The position numbers and the translations under genes are program-made. From positions 248,001-312,000 of the forward strand of contig JAHQIW010003636.1 in the NCBI GenBank assembly GCA_019055375.1: 64,000 nt of DNA, written 5' to 3'. The DNA is from Parelaphostrongylus tenuis. Taxonomy: Eukaryota > Nematoda > Chromadorea > Rhabditida > Metastrongylidae. Of this stretch, positions 11,441 through 23,316 are shown in pieces (within the stretch, counting starts at the first letter, position 1; the number at the start of each line of letters is the position of its first letter). The notes beneath the pieces are model-generated. The model was not told the origin of the DNA, did not search any database, and saw only the letters and a program-made list of their open reading frames with translations.

Positions 11441-11690
11441 TACAAAAACAGTTGCAATAAAAGTTCTAAAATAATCACACTATCATTGTCTCACGGTGAT
11501 CTCTTTTGTTTTAGAATAATCAACATCACAACGCGACTCTATAATGATCATGGACTAACTAAGATAATGAGCTTAAAGCGCTTTCAAAAGGTCTTATGAG
11601 ATTTTCAGAGGTATGAAGACTAAGCGAGAAAAGTCAACTCTGCCCAAATTGTTGATGAGAAATGGAAAAGTGCGATGTTGCCCCATAGCT
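11441..11690. other. no gene seen
   Basis: Short interval between the retrozyme-like array and the candidate exon. Nothing recognised. Confidence 0.4.
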
Positions 11691-11696
11691 ATTTAC

Positions 11697-11925
11697 GAGC
11701 CTGGTCATCTTCATGAACGGTCGTTTGGTAGCAAGGGACAAATGGCGGAAGTACTGGAAGGAGTACGAGATGCAGATTTAGATCATCAGTAATAGATATG
11801 ATGTGTGAAGGCAAGTGCCGCCCATATGTGTGTATTCCCTCCTGATCTTCGGTCAAGATAACCGACCATGATGTAGATGGAAAAAAGTTGAAAGTCGTTT
11901 CGACTACTGGAGCGCTCCAAATTTC
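11697..11925 (-). CDS. candidate coding exon, unidentified
   Basis: Read on the minus strand, a good acceptor (GCTCTCACAG) opens a frame that runs about 76 codons to a plausible donor (GTAAAT). The peptide is protein-like, with SWSVILTEDQEGIHTYG followed by an aliphatic stretch (LNLHLVLLPVLPPFVPCY). The ILT-D/E-x-x-G-x-x-TYG pattern faintly recalls the start of DENN-type Rab exchange-factor domains, but I would not name it on that basis. No neighbouring exon was found. Confidence 0.25.
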
Positions 11926-11929
11926 CTGT

Positions 11930-13539
11930 GAGAGCACGACAATACGTTTATGTGGCCATTCTCAGCTCCTACACAAAGCCATACAAGCTACTCAAAACAA
12001 TCCTTCAGAAAATGCAGCGAAGAATAATGAGTTCAAAGATAAGTTTGTGATCTTTGGTGTATCGCTCGCCCGGACAGCGCTCACAACGTAACTTGTGTGG
12101 ATGCGTAACTGAAAAGTGTGGAAACATCACCGATCCGTCTTTTGTCACCGATATAAGACCACAAACCAGTTGTCAAATGTGAGTTTTCAAATAGAGAACC
12201 TTACCGCCTTACCTTAAATGAATTTGGCAGTGGACTTGCATTTAGAAACAAAGTCAGAAACACAGTAATGAGAGAGACATTCATATTCATCAAAGTTTCT
12301 GGAAAGAAAATATTTAGAAATTTAGGTAAGAAAAATGGCAGCGAATTATTCAGAATGTTTGTATCAAAGGAAAGCAGGAAAGCTACTAACAGGGTAAAAC
12401 AATAAATGACCTTGAATGGCGCTGTACGTATGAAAGGAACTGTCTGAAATATACAAGAATAACATAATGTAATTTATGCTCAAATGGAACTACTATTTTG
12501 AGATAATTGTAATCATAAAACGATGAAACCAATGAGATATTTTTGATCCATCAGAGCTTGAATGCTTAGCAGCGATCCAGAGACTCTGAAATAGAGTTGG
12601 ACGTCGGTTAGGACCTTACTTATCTAGCCTACAAAACAGCATCGTTCTGTCAGTGGCTGGACACCTTCTAATTATTCAGTGAAATAATGATAAATTGTTA
12701 ATTGGGTGATTCGCACTAAAAAGAGGCTGAAAAGTAGTAGATGGACGCATCAAATTAAAGTCACAAGGATAATTAAGTTCGGTATTTCACGAGTAGGTTG
12801 AATAATCATATCTTGAAGAGATGTCAAGGTCTAGCAGACAGAGAAAAAGCCGTGATCATGTCAAGACCACTTGTGGGGCTTGTTACTTCTGATACATCAA
12901 TCACGCCAAAAAAAAGCAACTTTAATAACTTTTAGGCTCAGTGCGGCCTTTTCAGGTGAGCCATTGCCATCGGCAACGAGACGCAACAGGAGAAAAGCAA
13001 ACACTCTTTGTTGCCTATTTTCTTCCACATACAATCAAAACTTGTACCTTCATCCCTTATCATAGCTGATCTCTGAATATCGGCTATAGGCCTACAAATT
13101 TTCTTAGCATTAGTTTCAATAGTTTTTTAAACACGCAGTTTATTAGGCAGTAAATGCAAGCAGATTTGTCAAATTGATAGTTATTCTCCTCTATAAAAGT
13201 ATGCATATTTATTTTTGTGCGTGCCGGTGTCTTCACCCAGATGTACCTAGCAGTCTGTGTTTCAGCTAGCTGAGATTTTGCAGTGAAAAAGCTACGTAAG
13301 ATGGCAAACTGATGTTGCTTCTACAGTGATTTGTTCAACTTTGAAAGTGCATAGAAACTTAATTGCGGTCACTCCTAGCTCAAAAAGCCGCTCGATCAAG
13401 AACCCTTTGGAGTTGAAAGCCAAAAACGCAAAATTAAGAGCCTTATTTGATCAGCACAAAAAGAAGTTTGTAATCAGATAGAATGATTACGAACTAACTA
13501 CTATAATCTTAAGAGCATTGTTAGGTTGCCTGGATCTAG
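11930..13539. other. no gene seen
   Basis: No ORF above 70 codons with family features and no repeat that recurs clearly in the window. Confidence 0.45.
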
Positions 13540-13825
13540 GGCTGAAAACAACGATCCATGCTCGAAATGCACACATTGTCACTTGGACGCTTTCTCATTC
13601 ACTGTTTTAATTACGCTGAACAGCATGAGAAGGCCTTTCAAAAGGAAGTTAGAGCTACGAGAAAAACCATCTCTTGTAAAACGTCACGATAAAGGAAATA
13701 GTGGTGTTGGCTTCATTGTTCTTGTAGGAATGATTTTGACCACAAGCACCGATTCTCTTTTCCCTAAGCTTATGAAACGAGTCAAACGTATACGAATATA
13801 TAGATGTAGTCGAATGAAGAGTTAA
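13540..13825 (+). mobile_element. possible relic of a non-LTR endonuclease domain
   Basis: The 99-codon frame contains GNSGVGFIVLVGMI, which resembles the GGVGxLV segment of the APE-type endonuclease of RTE elements. A displaced TIHARNAH upstream recalls their CTYNARTL start. The similarity is short and the frame has drifted, so this is tentative. Confidence 0.3.
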
Positions 13826-13829
13826 ACAG

Positions 13830-15105
13830 ATTTCATAGCCTCGCTTGAGCCCCTACTCGCTAAGCCTTATCAAGCCAATGGCTCGGCACTTTATATTTTA
13901 TTTACCGTACCAACCTCCATCACTTCTATCTATTTTTCTGATGTGTTAATGCAGATTTGTGAAGTGGAACGCTGCCATATCGGCCTGTCTGACAATGCCA
14001 TAGTTAATCTTCTTTCACCACCAACGAAGGTTCTGATAATAACAAAGGCGATTTGGAAGCAGATTTCTCCATTATAATTCTTCGAACAATAGCCAAAGGT
14101 AATTGGCCGGTATAGTCCGCTCTTGTGGAAAAATTGAACGCCTACGAATTTTTTGCTCTTCACGGATTAGTTTCTGATGCCTTTTTTCACTCAGCAAAAC
14201 GATGTCTTCAAATGTTCTCTCGATATCTACTTTGACGGCAAAGTCAGAATGCTAAAGGAAATATTTTTTAAGCCAGAGGGAGGAAATTAAAAAGAGATAA
14301 AACCTACAAGACCATCAGGGTTCTGATAGCGTTGGTATGGACACCCTGTTAAGATCACTCATGTGGTCGTATGAGTTTACGATAGAACTGAAATCTCTAA
14401 TTAAATTAGGCAAACTTCTTCTTACATCTGCTACGATTAGTAGCATCACAATAATCTGCAAGGAATTGACTCAGCTTGCATCAAATTTGTCAAATTTCTT
14501 GCAATAATATGCATAATGCACTTTCGAAATAAGAGATCTAATCATTACCAAAAATCATATCAATGCCTACAATCCTATACAACAAACAACAGTATCAGGG
14601 TTTATATAATTTCCAGAGGGAATATTTCTTAAAATATCATCAGCTAGCATATTTTACTGCAAAGGTGGATCCACCATATTTTGCCAACTTGATACAAAAC
14701 AGCCAACTCAACTCACTGTCATGGTGTTAGCCCTTGATTGTTCGGAAAGAACAAATGCGTAGATCTAAGTGTTGAAATGATTTGATATGGCAAAACAAAC
14801 ATGTAACAAATCTACACCGCTAATCAATTGCTTCGAAATCCAGTTGCGGCTTTCAACAGAATTTTTCCGTAAAACGTGAATTAATTTGAAATATATGGTA
14901 CACTGAAATAAACTGCGCAGATAAGAAATCACTCACGGTCGCATAAGGGAGAGCAATGCCCACTGATAGCAGCTCCACCATAAGGCATATAATGCTACAA
15001 TGGACCTCGAAAATCACTTCCGCGGAGCTACATCAAAGTTTATCAGGAAGGTGAGCTCAACAGCAAATAATCTTGAGGTGTCAACCAACATAGTATAGAT
15101 CTGTT
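13830..15105. other. no gene seen
   Basis: Nothing recognised. The interval contains a few degenerate AT-rich runs and short ORFs only. Confidence 0.45.
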
Positions 15106-15109
15106 CATT

Positions 15110-15660
15110 ATTGACAGCCCGGAAGGCGTGTTTCGACCTTACAGTTTCGTTAGTCGGGCAGAACCCGTCGTCTTTCAATCTTTTCATAGCCAGTCCTCTC
15201 GGGAACCTGCTTTCCCTGCTGAAAGGTATCGAGGAGGAACGCTTTACACTGTATGTCAAGTGAGATTATCACCGAACTTATAGTGTTGTACACTCGATTG
15301 TTCTTTGGGTGGTGTTTTCATGATATTGCACCTTCATTTCGAGTGTTTTCTTAGAACTACGCTCAAATTTCGATAAATCCGTTCATTATTATTTGAGCCA
15401 ACATGTCCTGTGGTCTGGGTATATAAACAACATGGTATACGTGGAGTACCGAAACAGTGACCATGTTCAACGTCAAATTCCGCCGCGATAAAGAATGTTA
15501 ATAACACTGAATTAGTGGGAAGAAAAATGCTATAATTATGGGAGAAGAGAATAAAAGTATTTGATAATTATTACTGAGCCAACATTCCATGTAGTCTGTC
15601 ATACGTGTACAGCCCGATACCAAAAAGAGCCGCGAAGAACAATCGAGTGAAGAACACTGC
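15110..15660 (-). repeat. retrozyme-like repeat copies
   Basis: Read on the minus strand, 15117-15420 is a nearly full unit. It starts with GAGCCAACATG-type sequence (as complement at about 15398-15408), continues through the GAGTGTTTTCTTAGAAC, TATAGTGTTGTACACTCGATTG and GAAAGGTATCGAGGAGGAACG blocks, and ends in a decayed hammerhead. A further partial copy is at 15570-15660. The same blocks recur at 16118-16355, 45690-46610, 48570-49025 and 63610-63840. Confidence 0.65.
15117..15159 (-). ncRNA. hammerhead ribozyme motif, decayed
   Basis: Minus strand: GCCCGA, then CTAACGA (G5 changed), stem II AACTGTAAGGTC, GAAACAC intact; cleavage end changed to CTTC, 3' stem I CCGGGC. Confidence 0.55.
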
Positions 15661-15699
15661 TGATCTAATAATTTATTTCACTTCAGGGCAGTGCATCGT

Positions 15700-15905
15700 T
15701 CCTCAACACGTTCATGTGCTTTTCGTGCTTCCAGCTAAGTAATAGTTGAATTGCGCGGCCGGTCTGGAGCAGAACTTGATTTTAAATTTTTTTCAGCCTT
15801 CTAAAAGGACCTTTTTGAAAAGCGGCATGTATAGCTCTAGTTTGAGATATAAACTTGCGAATGATTACTAACGCTGTTTATGAAAACTTGTCCAGCGTGA
15901 GGGAT
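15700..15905. repeat. single arm of TIR family V
   Basis: Contains GTGCTTTTCGTGCTTCCAGCTAAGTAATAG and GAATTGCGCGGCCGGTCTGG followed by the family V terminal arm (CTTTTTGAAAAGCGGC ... GAATGATTACTAACGCTG). It matches 57200-57410 closely. Non-coding. Confidence 0.6.
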
Positions 15906-16117
15906 AGGCTTGAAAATCTGTGCTACCATGCGGGAAAGATCTAGAACAAAGCCTGTTCCATGATTCCATGGAGAGCACAACGCCTTAAAAAAAGAGAAAT
16001 TTGTCAAAAGTTATCGATGAACCGGCAACACACGCAGTACACAGCATCATTTTCAGAGATTACTAACTTCTTGAACTGCTGACTTTCGGATAGTGTATGA
16101 AACAAATTAGGACATAT

Positions 16118-16355
16118 CTCATAATTATTATTTGAGCCAACATGTCATGTGGTCTGGTAATGGGCTCTTGTACAGCCCGATACAAGTGTTCGACCTTGAA
16201 GTCTCGTCAATCGGGCAGAACCCTTTGTCTTCAAGACTTTTAGCTAATCCTTTCGGGAGCTCTACTCTCCCTACAGAAAGGTAGCAAAGACGAACTGCAA
16301 GTCAAGTGAAACTATCATCGAATTTGCAGTGTTTTACACGCGATTACTCCTTGCT
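16118..16355 (-). repeat. retrozyme-like repeat, partial copy
   Basis: Minus-strand copy spanning the end of one unit (16217-16350), a hammerhead (16175-16216) and the start of the next unit (16118-16174, GAGCCAACATGTCATGTGG on the plus strand). Confidence 0.7.
16175..16216 (-). ncRNA. hammerhead ribozyme motif, two core changes
   Basis: Minus strand: stem I GCCCGA/TCGGGC perfect; core TTGACGA (C3 changed); stem II GACTTCAAGGTC pairs; GAAAC shortened to GAAC. Confidence 0.6.
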
Positions 16356-16379
16356 AGCTAAGCTGAAGCTATGACACTT

Positions 16380-16640
16380 TTAACACTTTATTGATCCGTC
16401 TTCATAGTGCCTTTTTTCACTGTGCAAATCCCTGTACTTCCAGCATTCAACTCCTTCAATCATTTTTTTCTTGAAAGTCTTAGAAACTGGTTGAGCGAGT
16501 CTCTTTGTAATCTCGAGAATAGCCTTGCTGTAACTTTGCACAAGGCGCTGTTGTTGAATATCGGAGAGAGTTGGAAGGTGGAGCTTGGCTTCACGTGCGC
16601 TGCGACGAGCATCACAACCACTCGCCCACGAAGTTTCCAA
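16380..16640 (-). CDS. 86-codon ORF in a small dispersed repeat (family X)
   Basis: This ORF (central part YSKAILEITKRLAQPVSK, end GVECWKYRDLHSEKRHYED) is intact and basic. Diverged DNA copies lie at 28745-28990 and 25085-25275 on the plus strand. The phrase 'AILxI...QPV' is conserved in translation in all three but the other two are frameshifted. Its spread next to RTE and PLE fragments suggests part of a transposon protein, possibly a C-terminus. I do not recognise the family. A second ORF on the opposite strand is a shadow. Confidence 0.4.
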   Translation of the reverse strand: METSWASGCDARRSAREAKLHLPTLSDIQQQRLVQSYSKAILEITKRLAQPVSKTFKKKMIEGVECWKYRDLHSEKRHYEDGSIKC

Positions 16641-17392
16641 AAAAATAAAGCTCTCTCAAAGCTAAAAGATTCATATTGTGATATCCTTTTTAGGAATCGT
16701 TGGAATTGTTTTGAATACCGACTACAGCGTAACCTCATCATAAACGAGCGCCTTTTCTTCATATATGAAAGTGATCCACGGACTTCCCTCTTTGAAGGAT
16801 CCTCGCCCGATTAGTCGCGAGGGCACGTGGCGCGTCCCCAGGTGGTGGATAAGAGAATAAACACAAACCGAAAGCGACCTTGTGCTTCCTAGAGGCGCAG
16901 GTGGATTCATGGGATGCGCTCCCTGCTTCTACAGCGCTGACTTGACAAAACTACTTCTATGAATCAGGTCGGCCTAAAGCCTGCAATCAAGCGGTTGGAA
17001 AGTACATGGGAGGCGGTTAGGAGTCGCCTCCAACAAATAAGCTCCTCCCGCTCCTCCGAGAGAGACTGGCAAGCTACTCGTGTGTACTCAGCCCCCACGT
17101 TTAGAGCCTGACAAGCTATACGTTGGGTTTCAAAATGCCAAAAACAGTAACGAATATGGGCCTCATTCCCCTGACCCCGAAAGAGCCCTTGGTACGGCAG
17201 CGCCAGGTAGGACGAGTACGGAGAGGCTGCTAAAATCTCAGAACCAAACTAAGCTGCCAAGATTGCAACGGACCAAAATGAAAATGTGTACTACAATGCA
17301 AGAACCCTTGCTCACGAACCCTACGTAGAAGTTCTATTGATTTGAGCAAGATTTAAGCAATATGGTACGACGTCATTCATGAGACCGGAGAA

Positions 17393-17815
17393 TTGTTCCT
17401 TGAAACACGCGATAGCAGAGGTGTCGGCGGCGTTGGCGTCCTCGTTAAATCGAATTTGACAGTGAACATCGATTTGTTTGAACAACTAACAACCCGCATC
17501 GGACGATTACGGTTGGAACGATGTCGTTCTATGTCCGCTTTGACCATCTTCGTTGTTTACGCACCAACATCAAGCTATAATGAAGACGAAATCGAAGCGT
17601 TCTATATGGACCTCGAAAAACTCTTCAGAGAAGATCATACATTTTTCAAGGTCATTGTCGGAGATTTCAATGCAAAAATTGGACCTAGAAGAACGTCTGA
17701 AGAGCGTCACATAGGGACTTACGGACCTAGAAGAACGTCTGAAGAGCGTCACATAGGGACTTACGGACCTAGAAGAACTTCTGAAGAGCGTCACATAGGG
17801 ACTAGAATGGAATGA
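17393..17815 (+). pseudogene. RTE endonuclease domain, open 140-codon segment
   Basis: This is the longest open part of the RTE copy. It holds the APE-like core: VGGVGVLV near residue 12, the VVYAPTSS strand near residue 54 and the GDFNAKIGPRR motif with the catalytic Asp-Asn near residue 90. The segment after GDFNAKI is abnormal: a 14-residue unit (GPRRTSEERHIGTY) is present three times in a row instead of once. The frame then runs into a stop; the following part (WNEQGE.LSEFIMTT) continues in another frame. It is therefore a broken gene. Confidence 0.85.
17681..17806 (+). repeat. in-frame 42-bp tandem triplication
   Basis: Three units of 42 bp start at 17681, 17723 and 17765. Units 1 and 2 are identical as read; unit 3 differs at a few bases (ACTTCTG for ACGTCTG, and its end). 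The length is a multiple of three, so the endonuclease frame is kept through the array. Confidence 0.95.
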
Positions 17816-18929
17816 ACAGGGTGAGATGCTATCTGAATTTATCATGACGACCCAAACCATCCATGATAACTCGCAATTCCAAAAGCCTCTTTCTCAACGA
17901 TGAACGTGGGAGTCTCCCAATGGAGATTACCATGACGACATCTTAGTAAATCAAAGGTTTTGCCTGAACGATGTCGCTGTCGTTCCTAAGTTCTACAGGG
18001 GATCGGACCATCGCCTCCTTCGCGCAACGTTCCGTTTTTCGCGGAGGGGAGAAAAAGCCGCTAATTTCAAACAACGAAGCCCCAAAACTTCCATAAATTG
18101 GGATGTATTCAAATCTTTAGTCGGCTCTCGGGAAGATACCGTTGTTGACAACATCGACCAAGAACACGATCGGCTCGTTGAATATCTTCACGTCAGTGCT
18201 ATGAATGCCAAGAGCTCTAAGGTCAGGAAAAGACGCTTGTCTCCGCAGACACTCGAGCTGATAAGTCAACGTGGAATCTCATAAGCTACAGGCAACCGGA
18301 ATTTCACGTCCGAACTTGCGAAACGCTGCAGAGAAGCGATTAAAGAAGACCTCAAAGAGAGACGAGCAGCAGTCATGGCAAAAGCTGTAGAAGCTGGGAA
18401 AAGCATTAGCAGAGGTCCAGGCTTCGCCAACTATAAGACCAAGATGATTGCACTCCAATAACCTGATGGGACACTTACACTTCCACAAGGGCTATGGAGA
18501 AAATCATTCACCAGTACTACTCAGATCTCTCCGCTAGCCATGTCCTCATACCGTCATATGATTTAAAAGAGGATGAAAATGTCGTTCCCGGCCCTCCCTT
18601 CCGAAATCCAATATGCTATATCATCAATGAAGAACAGAACAACTCCCGGTCCAGACAGGATTAGACCAAAACACCTGAAGAACCGCCACTTCTCAACAAC
18701 ACCCTGGCTCGGTTCTTCACTCGCTGCCTGTCAGAATGTAAAGTTCCCATTGAATGGGAAACCAGCAAGACCGTATTGCTGTTCAAAAAGGGGGATCTTC
18801 ACGGCATAGGCAATTTTGGCCCAATCTGCTTGCTGTCTGCTGTCTATAAACTCTTCACCCGAGTCATCCTAAACAGAATTGACACCGGACGAAAGACAGC
18901 CATGCTAGCAAGTGACAAAAAAAACGTCT

Positions 18930-19480
18930 CGAAATTCGCAGATTTATAACAAAATCATGCTAAAAGTACAGGGAGAATACTGTAGCGAAATTGTTCATTG
19001 CTGGGCAATTCAATCAAAACGACACGGAAGTCTCAAAACACGAAACAGCTGTAAACAAAATAGCTTATTCACCTTCATTGAAGGCTTGTAAAAATCATAA
19101 ACAGGGTGTATGATAATACAGCGCTGGCGGTGCCTTTGATTTGTCATTCGCGAAATAGCTGCAACAAAATTTCACTACATTCCAAGTCGGAGACTTTTCG
19201 CAAACACTTTGGAAATGAATAAAACTTACTGCTTCGAACACTATGTCGTTTATCATTAGGATGAGATCTCCACAGTGAAAGTATGGTTTCTCGAAATATC
19301 TCCTACTACTGTTGGAAATAAACTTCTGGGACACTTCAATAAACATGGGATAACTCCCATGCATATAATGGAAATATCACATTCTGATGTGTGATTTTCC
19401 CGCTATGGGCCTAGATTCATTCGTCTTTACTTTTACTTTGTTACAAGCCTCCGCCCTGTCTAACGACATAATCGCAGATC
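18930..19480. other. no gene seen
   Basis: No recognised repeat or ORF, apart from an 89-codon minus ORF (19095-19364) without features. Confidence 0.4.
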
Positions 19481-19886
19481 GTGTTTTATTGTGTCATCAT
19501 TGGAGAAGGTCTTTCACATCGAGCTACAGTCGATGAAATCAACGAAGTTGAAAGGGAAGGCACAACAAGCAAATCACTGATGAATGATCGTTTCAACGGT
19601 TTAATTTCGGAGATCGTGACCTCAAAGAGAAACCTCGCTCAGGACGTCCAACAAAGTTTTAGTTGTTCAATGAAGCTGAAGATGCATGTAAAGAGCTCTT
19701 CAGATCGAAGTCGAAGGAATTATTAACTTCGAACAAAACTGGAACTTGGTGGATCGACGGAAAATAGTCGCAGAAAACGATTGTCTTTATGTTCAAGATT
19801 AGCTATTATTTCTTTTGCTTGGAATTCTTACATGAAATTCCGTTTTGTACAAGTGCTCCAGAACTTTCTTTCCAACCCAATAACTT
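19481..19886 (+). mobile_element. mariner relic with internal deletion
   Basis: The start matches the mariner at 3917-4246 (YCV..GEGLS, then FQRFNFGDRDLKEKPRSGRPTK). It passes directly, within a few codons and a frameshift, into the transposase C-terminus (ACKELFRSKSKEF..., then NWNLVDRRKIVAEND). The catalytic DD34D region is therefore deleted. The 3' terminal repeat is CCAGAACTTTCTTTCCAACCCAATA at about 19857-19881, matching the repeat near 4649. The 5' terminal repeat was not found. Confidence 0.75.
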
Positions 19887-19889
19887 TTT

Positions 19890-22260
19890 TGAAGATGCAG
19901 CTTCACTAGAGAGCTCTCTGTAATTAAGAACTAGGCCACCGTATGCTCTGCAGCGATTCAGTGAAAATGAGGACTTGTAATACTATTATCCAAGTGGGAA
20001 AATGTTGGAATGGCATTACATTTTGTTAGTTTTTTCTCTGTAATACAGCAATATCTGCCTTGAAGCGCTGTTGTGGGTAGACATCTCCAGTTCTTCAAAC
20101 CTCGAAAACTGACTGAGTCGTATAGATCTCTTAGTGCAGTGAAGAAATCTGCGAACTTTCTAAACGACTTTTCAGACACATTACAGAAATGGAGAGGCCA
20201 CTAAAGAGATTGTAACCACTACACAAAGAAATGAGATTTCGCCATATGAAATGTACAATAACGAATTTTGTTTTGCCTTAACATCGTGCGGAAATTGCGG
20301 AAGGACAGCGTTCTATAAACATCTACCTTGAAACGTTTGCAAAGATGAACAGGGTGACGTCTGCTTAGCATTATATAGCCTGCGTTCTCAAACATCGTCC
20401 ACTGTGCTTTCCAGTTTCTATACATTGGCGATTACAAAGAAGTAAATTATTTTCCTATCTCACTGCAGCATTTGATGCCTTCAGGCAGCTGTTTGGTCTA
20501 AGATCAAATCCTGACACGATTTTCCGTTAATATCCTCACATTTATGGATTTTTGGTAAAATCTAATTACACGCCTATCTCTCAACCATACTACGGAAATT
20601 CTATAGATCTACTCAATCTGGCTATCACTTGACCACTCCGTTAAAACTATAATTTATGAGCGTGCTAAATGTGAGAGGTTTACGAGAACGTCAATTTCAC
20701 AAACGCAGTTTTTGCTTGAAAATTTGTTATCGAGAGAGTTTTGCAATGAGAATTGCACTTCGTTTTGTCAATCGATACCTTCTTCGGAAGAATTTTTCTC
20801 AGAATTGCAGTTGTGATTCAGGTGTCTTGGCGATTGTCGCAGCATTAGAAATAAGAAGGGAGCCGAATTCAAGCCGTGCATCTCAAGAAATTGGCGCATT
20901 CACTAAAATTTTTCTTCAACTTGTCGTTCCAATGCAGTCCATTTTCATTCAAGATTTGACAGAGATATTCTCATCTCGATAATTGATTTTGTGAGCATCG
21001 CATTAGCACAATGTTTCACGAACTACGCTTTTAAAGATTTTGTTCCGAATTAAGCGAGTTAAAGATCCTTTGAAGCACTTGAATAAACCAGAAAAAATCA
21101 AAGATCAGTCAAGGCGACATCATCCTCGTATAGGTGCCGAATGCCGAATCTAGTATCTCATGGATGATTTGACACAAAAGATGTAGACATCAGTCGTTGA
21201 GTCTATAATACTCACTCTATTTTAGGAACATGGTTATTTTTACAAACAAGGCAGGACCTTCGAGCGCTCCATTTATGATTTCGTTGCTAATCTCAATCTC
21301 AACCGAGTTCGGATGTGGAGTGATTCCTGGAGGTCAAAGTATTAAATAGGAATTATTAGAAGCTACAGATATTCCAATCCACTCTAGTCAGAATGAGCAT
21401 GCCTAGCACTCCATCATTGCTTAATTGTTGTCGCATGATTGAGCTAACACAAGGAGTTTATAAATGAACTGTAATGGGCTAACGTTTTGGAATCTTCGCC
21501 TTCGCGGAGCCTATGACTAAATTCGGTCCACTGTCGTTCGCCCTCGTTGTGGTCTTCGTCTTCGTTGTTGTGCACGTCCAATTTTCTTCAGAGAAACATC
21601 GCTCGAATGTAGAATCTCACTTAGCGATGTTATCGTACACAAGATGACTGCCATACAAGTTGCCAGCGTTAGTTATTGGTTGATAGTGTTTTAAATGACA
21701 ACATGCGAAGACTTGACAACGTGAAATGTTGTCCGAGCCTTTTCAAAGTCTATGGCATGCAATTATATAGATATTCATCTTCAATCTATTGTTCAAAAAT
21801 ATCACTTGAGAGCATCGATATATTTTGAAATATTGCCGAAATGTACATTAACCAGTTACATACTAAACCTTGGAAAGGCTTGAATCAATTCTCAGTATAG
21901 ATCAATGTTTTCAATCGAGATTTCTAAAACAGTCAAATGAGAGACATTATTTTTAAGAACAGTTCTATATCAATGGACATTCTCGAGAGAGGCTTCCCAT
22001 TCGGACGGTGCTCCACCGAAAAATTCAACTTGGACGACAACGAAAACGAATAATTGTGGACGATCGACTCGAGTTTGTGGCTCCGAAGAAACGAAGACGT
22101 CGAAATATTGGCCGAATAAAGTTTACTTTATAAACATGTGGTATTAGCTAAATTATAAAAGAAAGCGTTATTGAATGGTAATGACGAGGCGGGCCAGTTT
22201 TCGAAGTACTCAATAACTTAATTTACAATAATTCACTACAAAAACGATGAAATTTCGTTG
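19890..22260. other. no recognised gene
   Basis: Contains a 108-codon ORF at 20656-20982 (+) with no family features. The interval 20990-22140 looks like decayed repeat sequence, but I could not assign it. Confidence 0.4.
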
Positions 22261-22263
22261 CAG

Positions 22264-22415
22264 CGAGCACTAGGAAATTCACTGCCAGCGGGCCCAGCAA
22301 CTTACCTGTTATCGCGGTTTACACTGATAGTAAGGCAACCTCTATCCTAATCCCTGGTATTGAAACTAGCGAGGGTGCTGTTCAGGCATTTGTACAACGT
22401 TTTGCAATGCAAACA
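22264..22415 (+). CDS. candidate internal exon, unidentified
   Basis: A strong acceptor (AATTTCGTTGCAG, ending 22263) and a strong donor (GTAAGTTC from 22416) enclose one open frame of 50 codons: STRKFTASGPSNLPVIAVYT near the start and EGAVQAFVQRFAMQT at the end. The composition suits a real protein, but I recognise no domain and found no partner exon. Confidence 0.35.
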
Positions 22416-22419
22416 GTAA

Positions 22420-23315
22420 GTTCACAGCTTAAGGATTTCATTCTTTTCGTGAATTCTGAGAAGACGTGAGAGATGAGCAGCATTGTAGGATGCCGATTCG
22501 CACCTGACTAAGATGACGATATGTGCCTGTAACGCGCATGGCTCATACATACAAATCCTCTACCCTCCCCGAAAAAAGGATAAAGTTTTCCGGCGTTGAT
22601 CCAATTATCGAGGGATGTTTTGGTGCATCCGTTCCAATTTTTTCCTCCTCATCTGAGGTGATTACCAATGCAGAATATTGCGTTTGAATGGATATGCCGC
22701 CTTTACAGCCCACTCGCGCTAGCCTACTATCTATATATTCCAGACTCGCTATCTTCCAAGGTATATCTGTACGAACATTGACGGAGTCCGAAGAGTGGGA
22801 AAGCTTGGTGAACTTTAAGCACGGAATCAAACCATCGATTTATAAATTGATTCAATCACGTGCGCCTCACGGCACCTTAACCACTGAGCTCATATGCGTT
22901 CTTTCACTATAGAGGAAACTGACAGTGCAAGCAAGAAAGGATAAGGTGCGACGTCTTTGGTTCCGTTGAGACCAGAAGGACGCTGTCCTCTTTACGCTAT
23001 CTATGACAACGGTAAGATATTTATTTAGAACATGCGATCGTGGAGGTACTGTCGGCGTCATTGCGTGTTTTTTTCGTCAAAACGAGCTTGAGCCTAGCTA
23101 TCGACAGACCCTCACAACTCCGATCGAAGGACTACGTTGAAACAAACATGGACAGATAAATCTGATCACCTCAGTTTCAAGCACTCGTTATCAATCCTTA
23201 ATAAGACGAAATTGAGCATTCTGTCGAGATCAGAAAAGTCCTTCACAGAAAGCTTGAGATCTTTCAAAATTTTCAGAGGAGAAAGGTTGTGAAGCTTTCA
23301 GAATATCATAGCTCA
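22420..23315. other. no recognised gene
   Basis: A 95-codon minus ORF (22543-22830) and a 74-codon plus ORF overlap here. The minus one (ending SDEEEKIGTDAPKHPSII...) is protein-like, but without splice support or known family. Confidence 0.35.
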
Positions 23316-23316
23316 A

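Larger units (their letters stand above)
16795..18925 (+). mobile_element. RTE-type non-LTR retrotransposon, 3' truncated
   Basis: The element starts near 16795 with a GC-richer 5' region. Its coding part begins about 17277 with MKMCT.NARTLA-type endonuclease sequence. It continues through the APE-like endonuclease (GVGGVGVLVKSN, VVYAPTSSY, VIVGDFNAKIGPRR, YRGSDHRLLRATF) and the connector (INWDVFKSLVGS, KRCREAIKEDLKERRA) into the first RT blocks (KNRTTPGPDRIRPKHLK, about 18620). Several frameshifts and stops interrupt it, and it breaks off near 18925 within the RT, before the catalytic box. These sequences closely resemble RTE elements of hookworms. The endonuclease would nick target DNA and the RT would copy the element RNA. 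Confidence 0.9.

Noticed and set aside
17681..17806. Tandem repeat considered as a CRISPR-like array
   Set aside because: Units are directly adjacent without spacers and lie in a retrotransposon coding frame in a eukaryotic genome.
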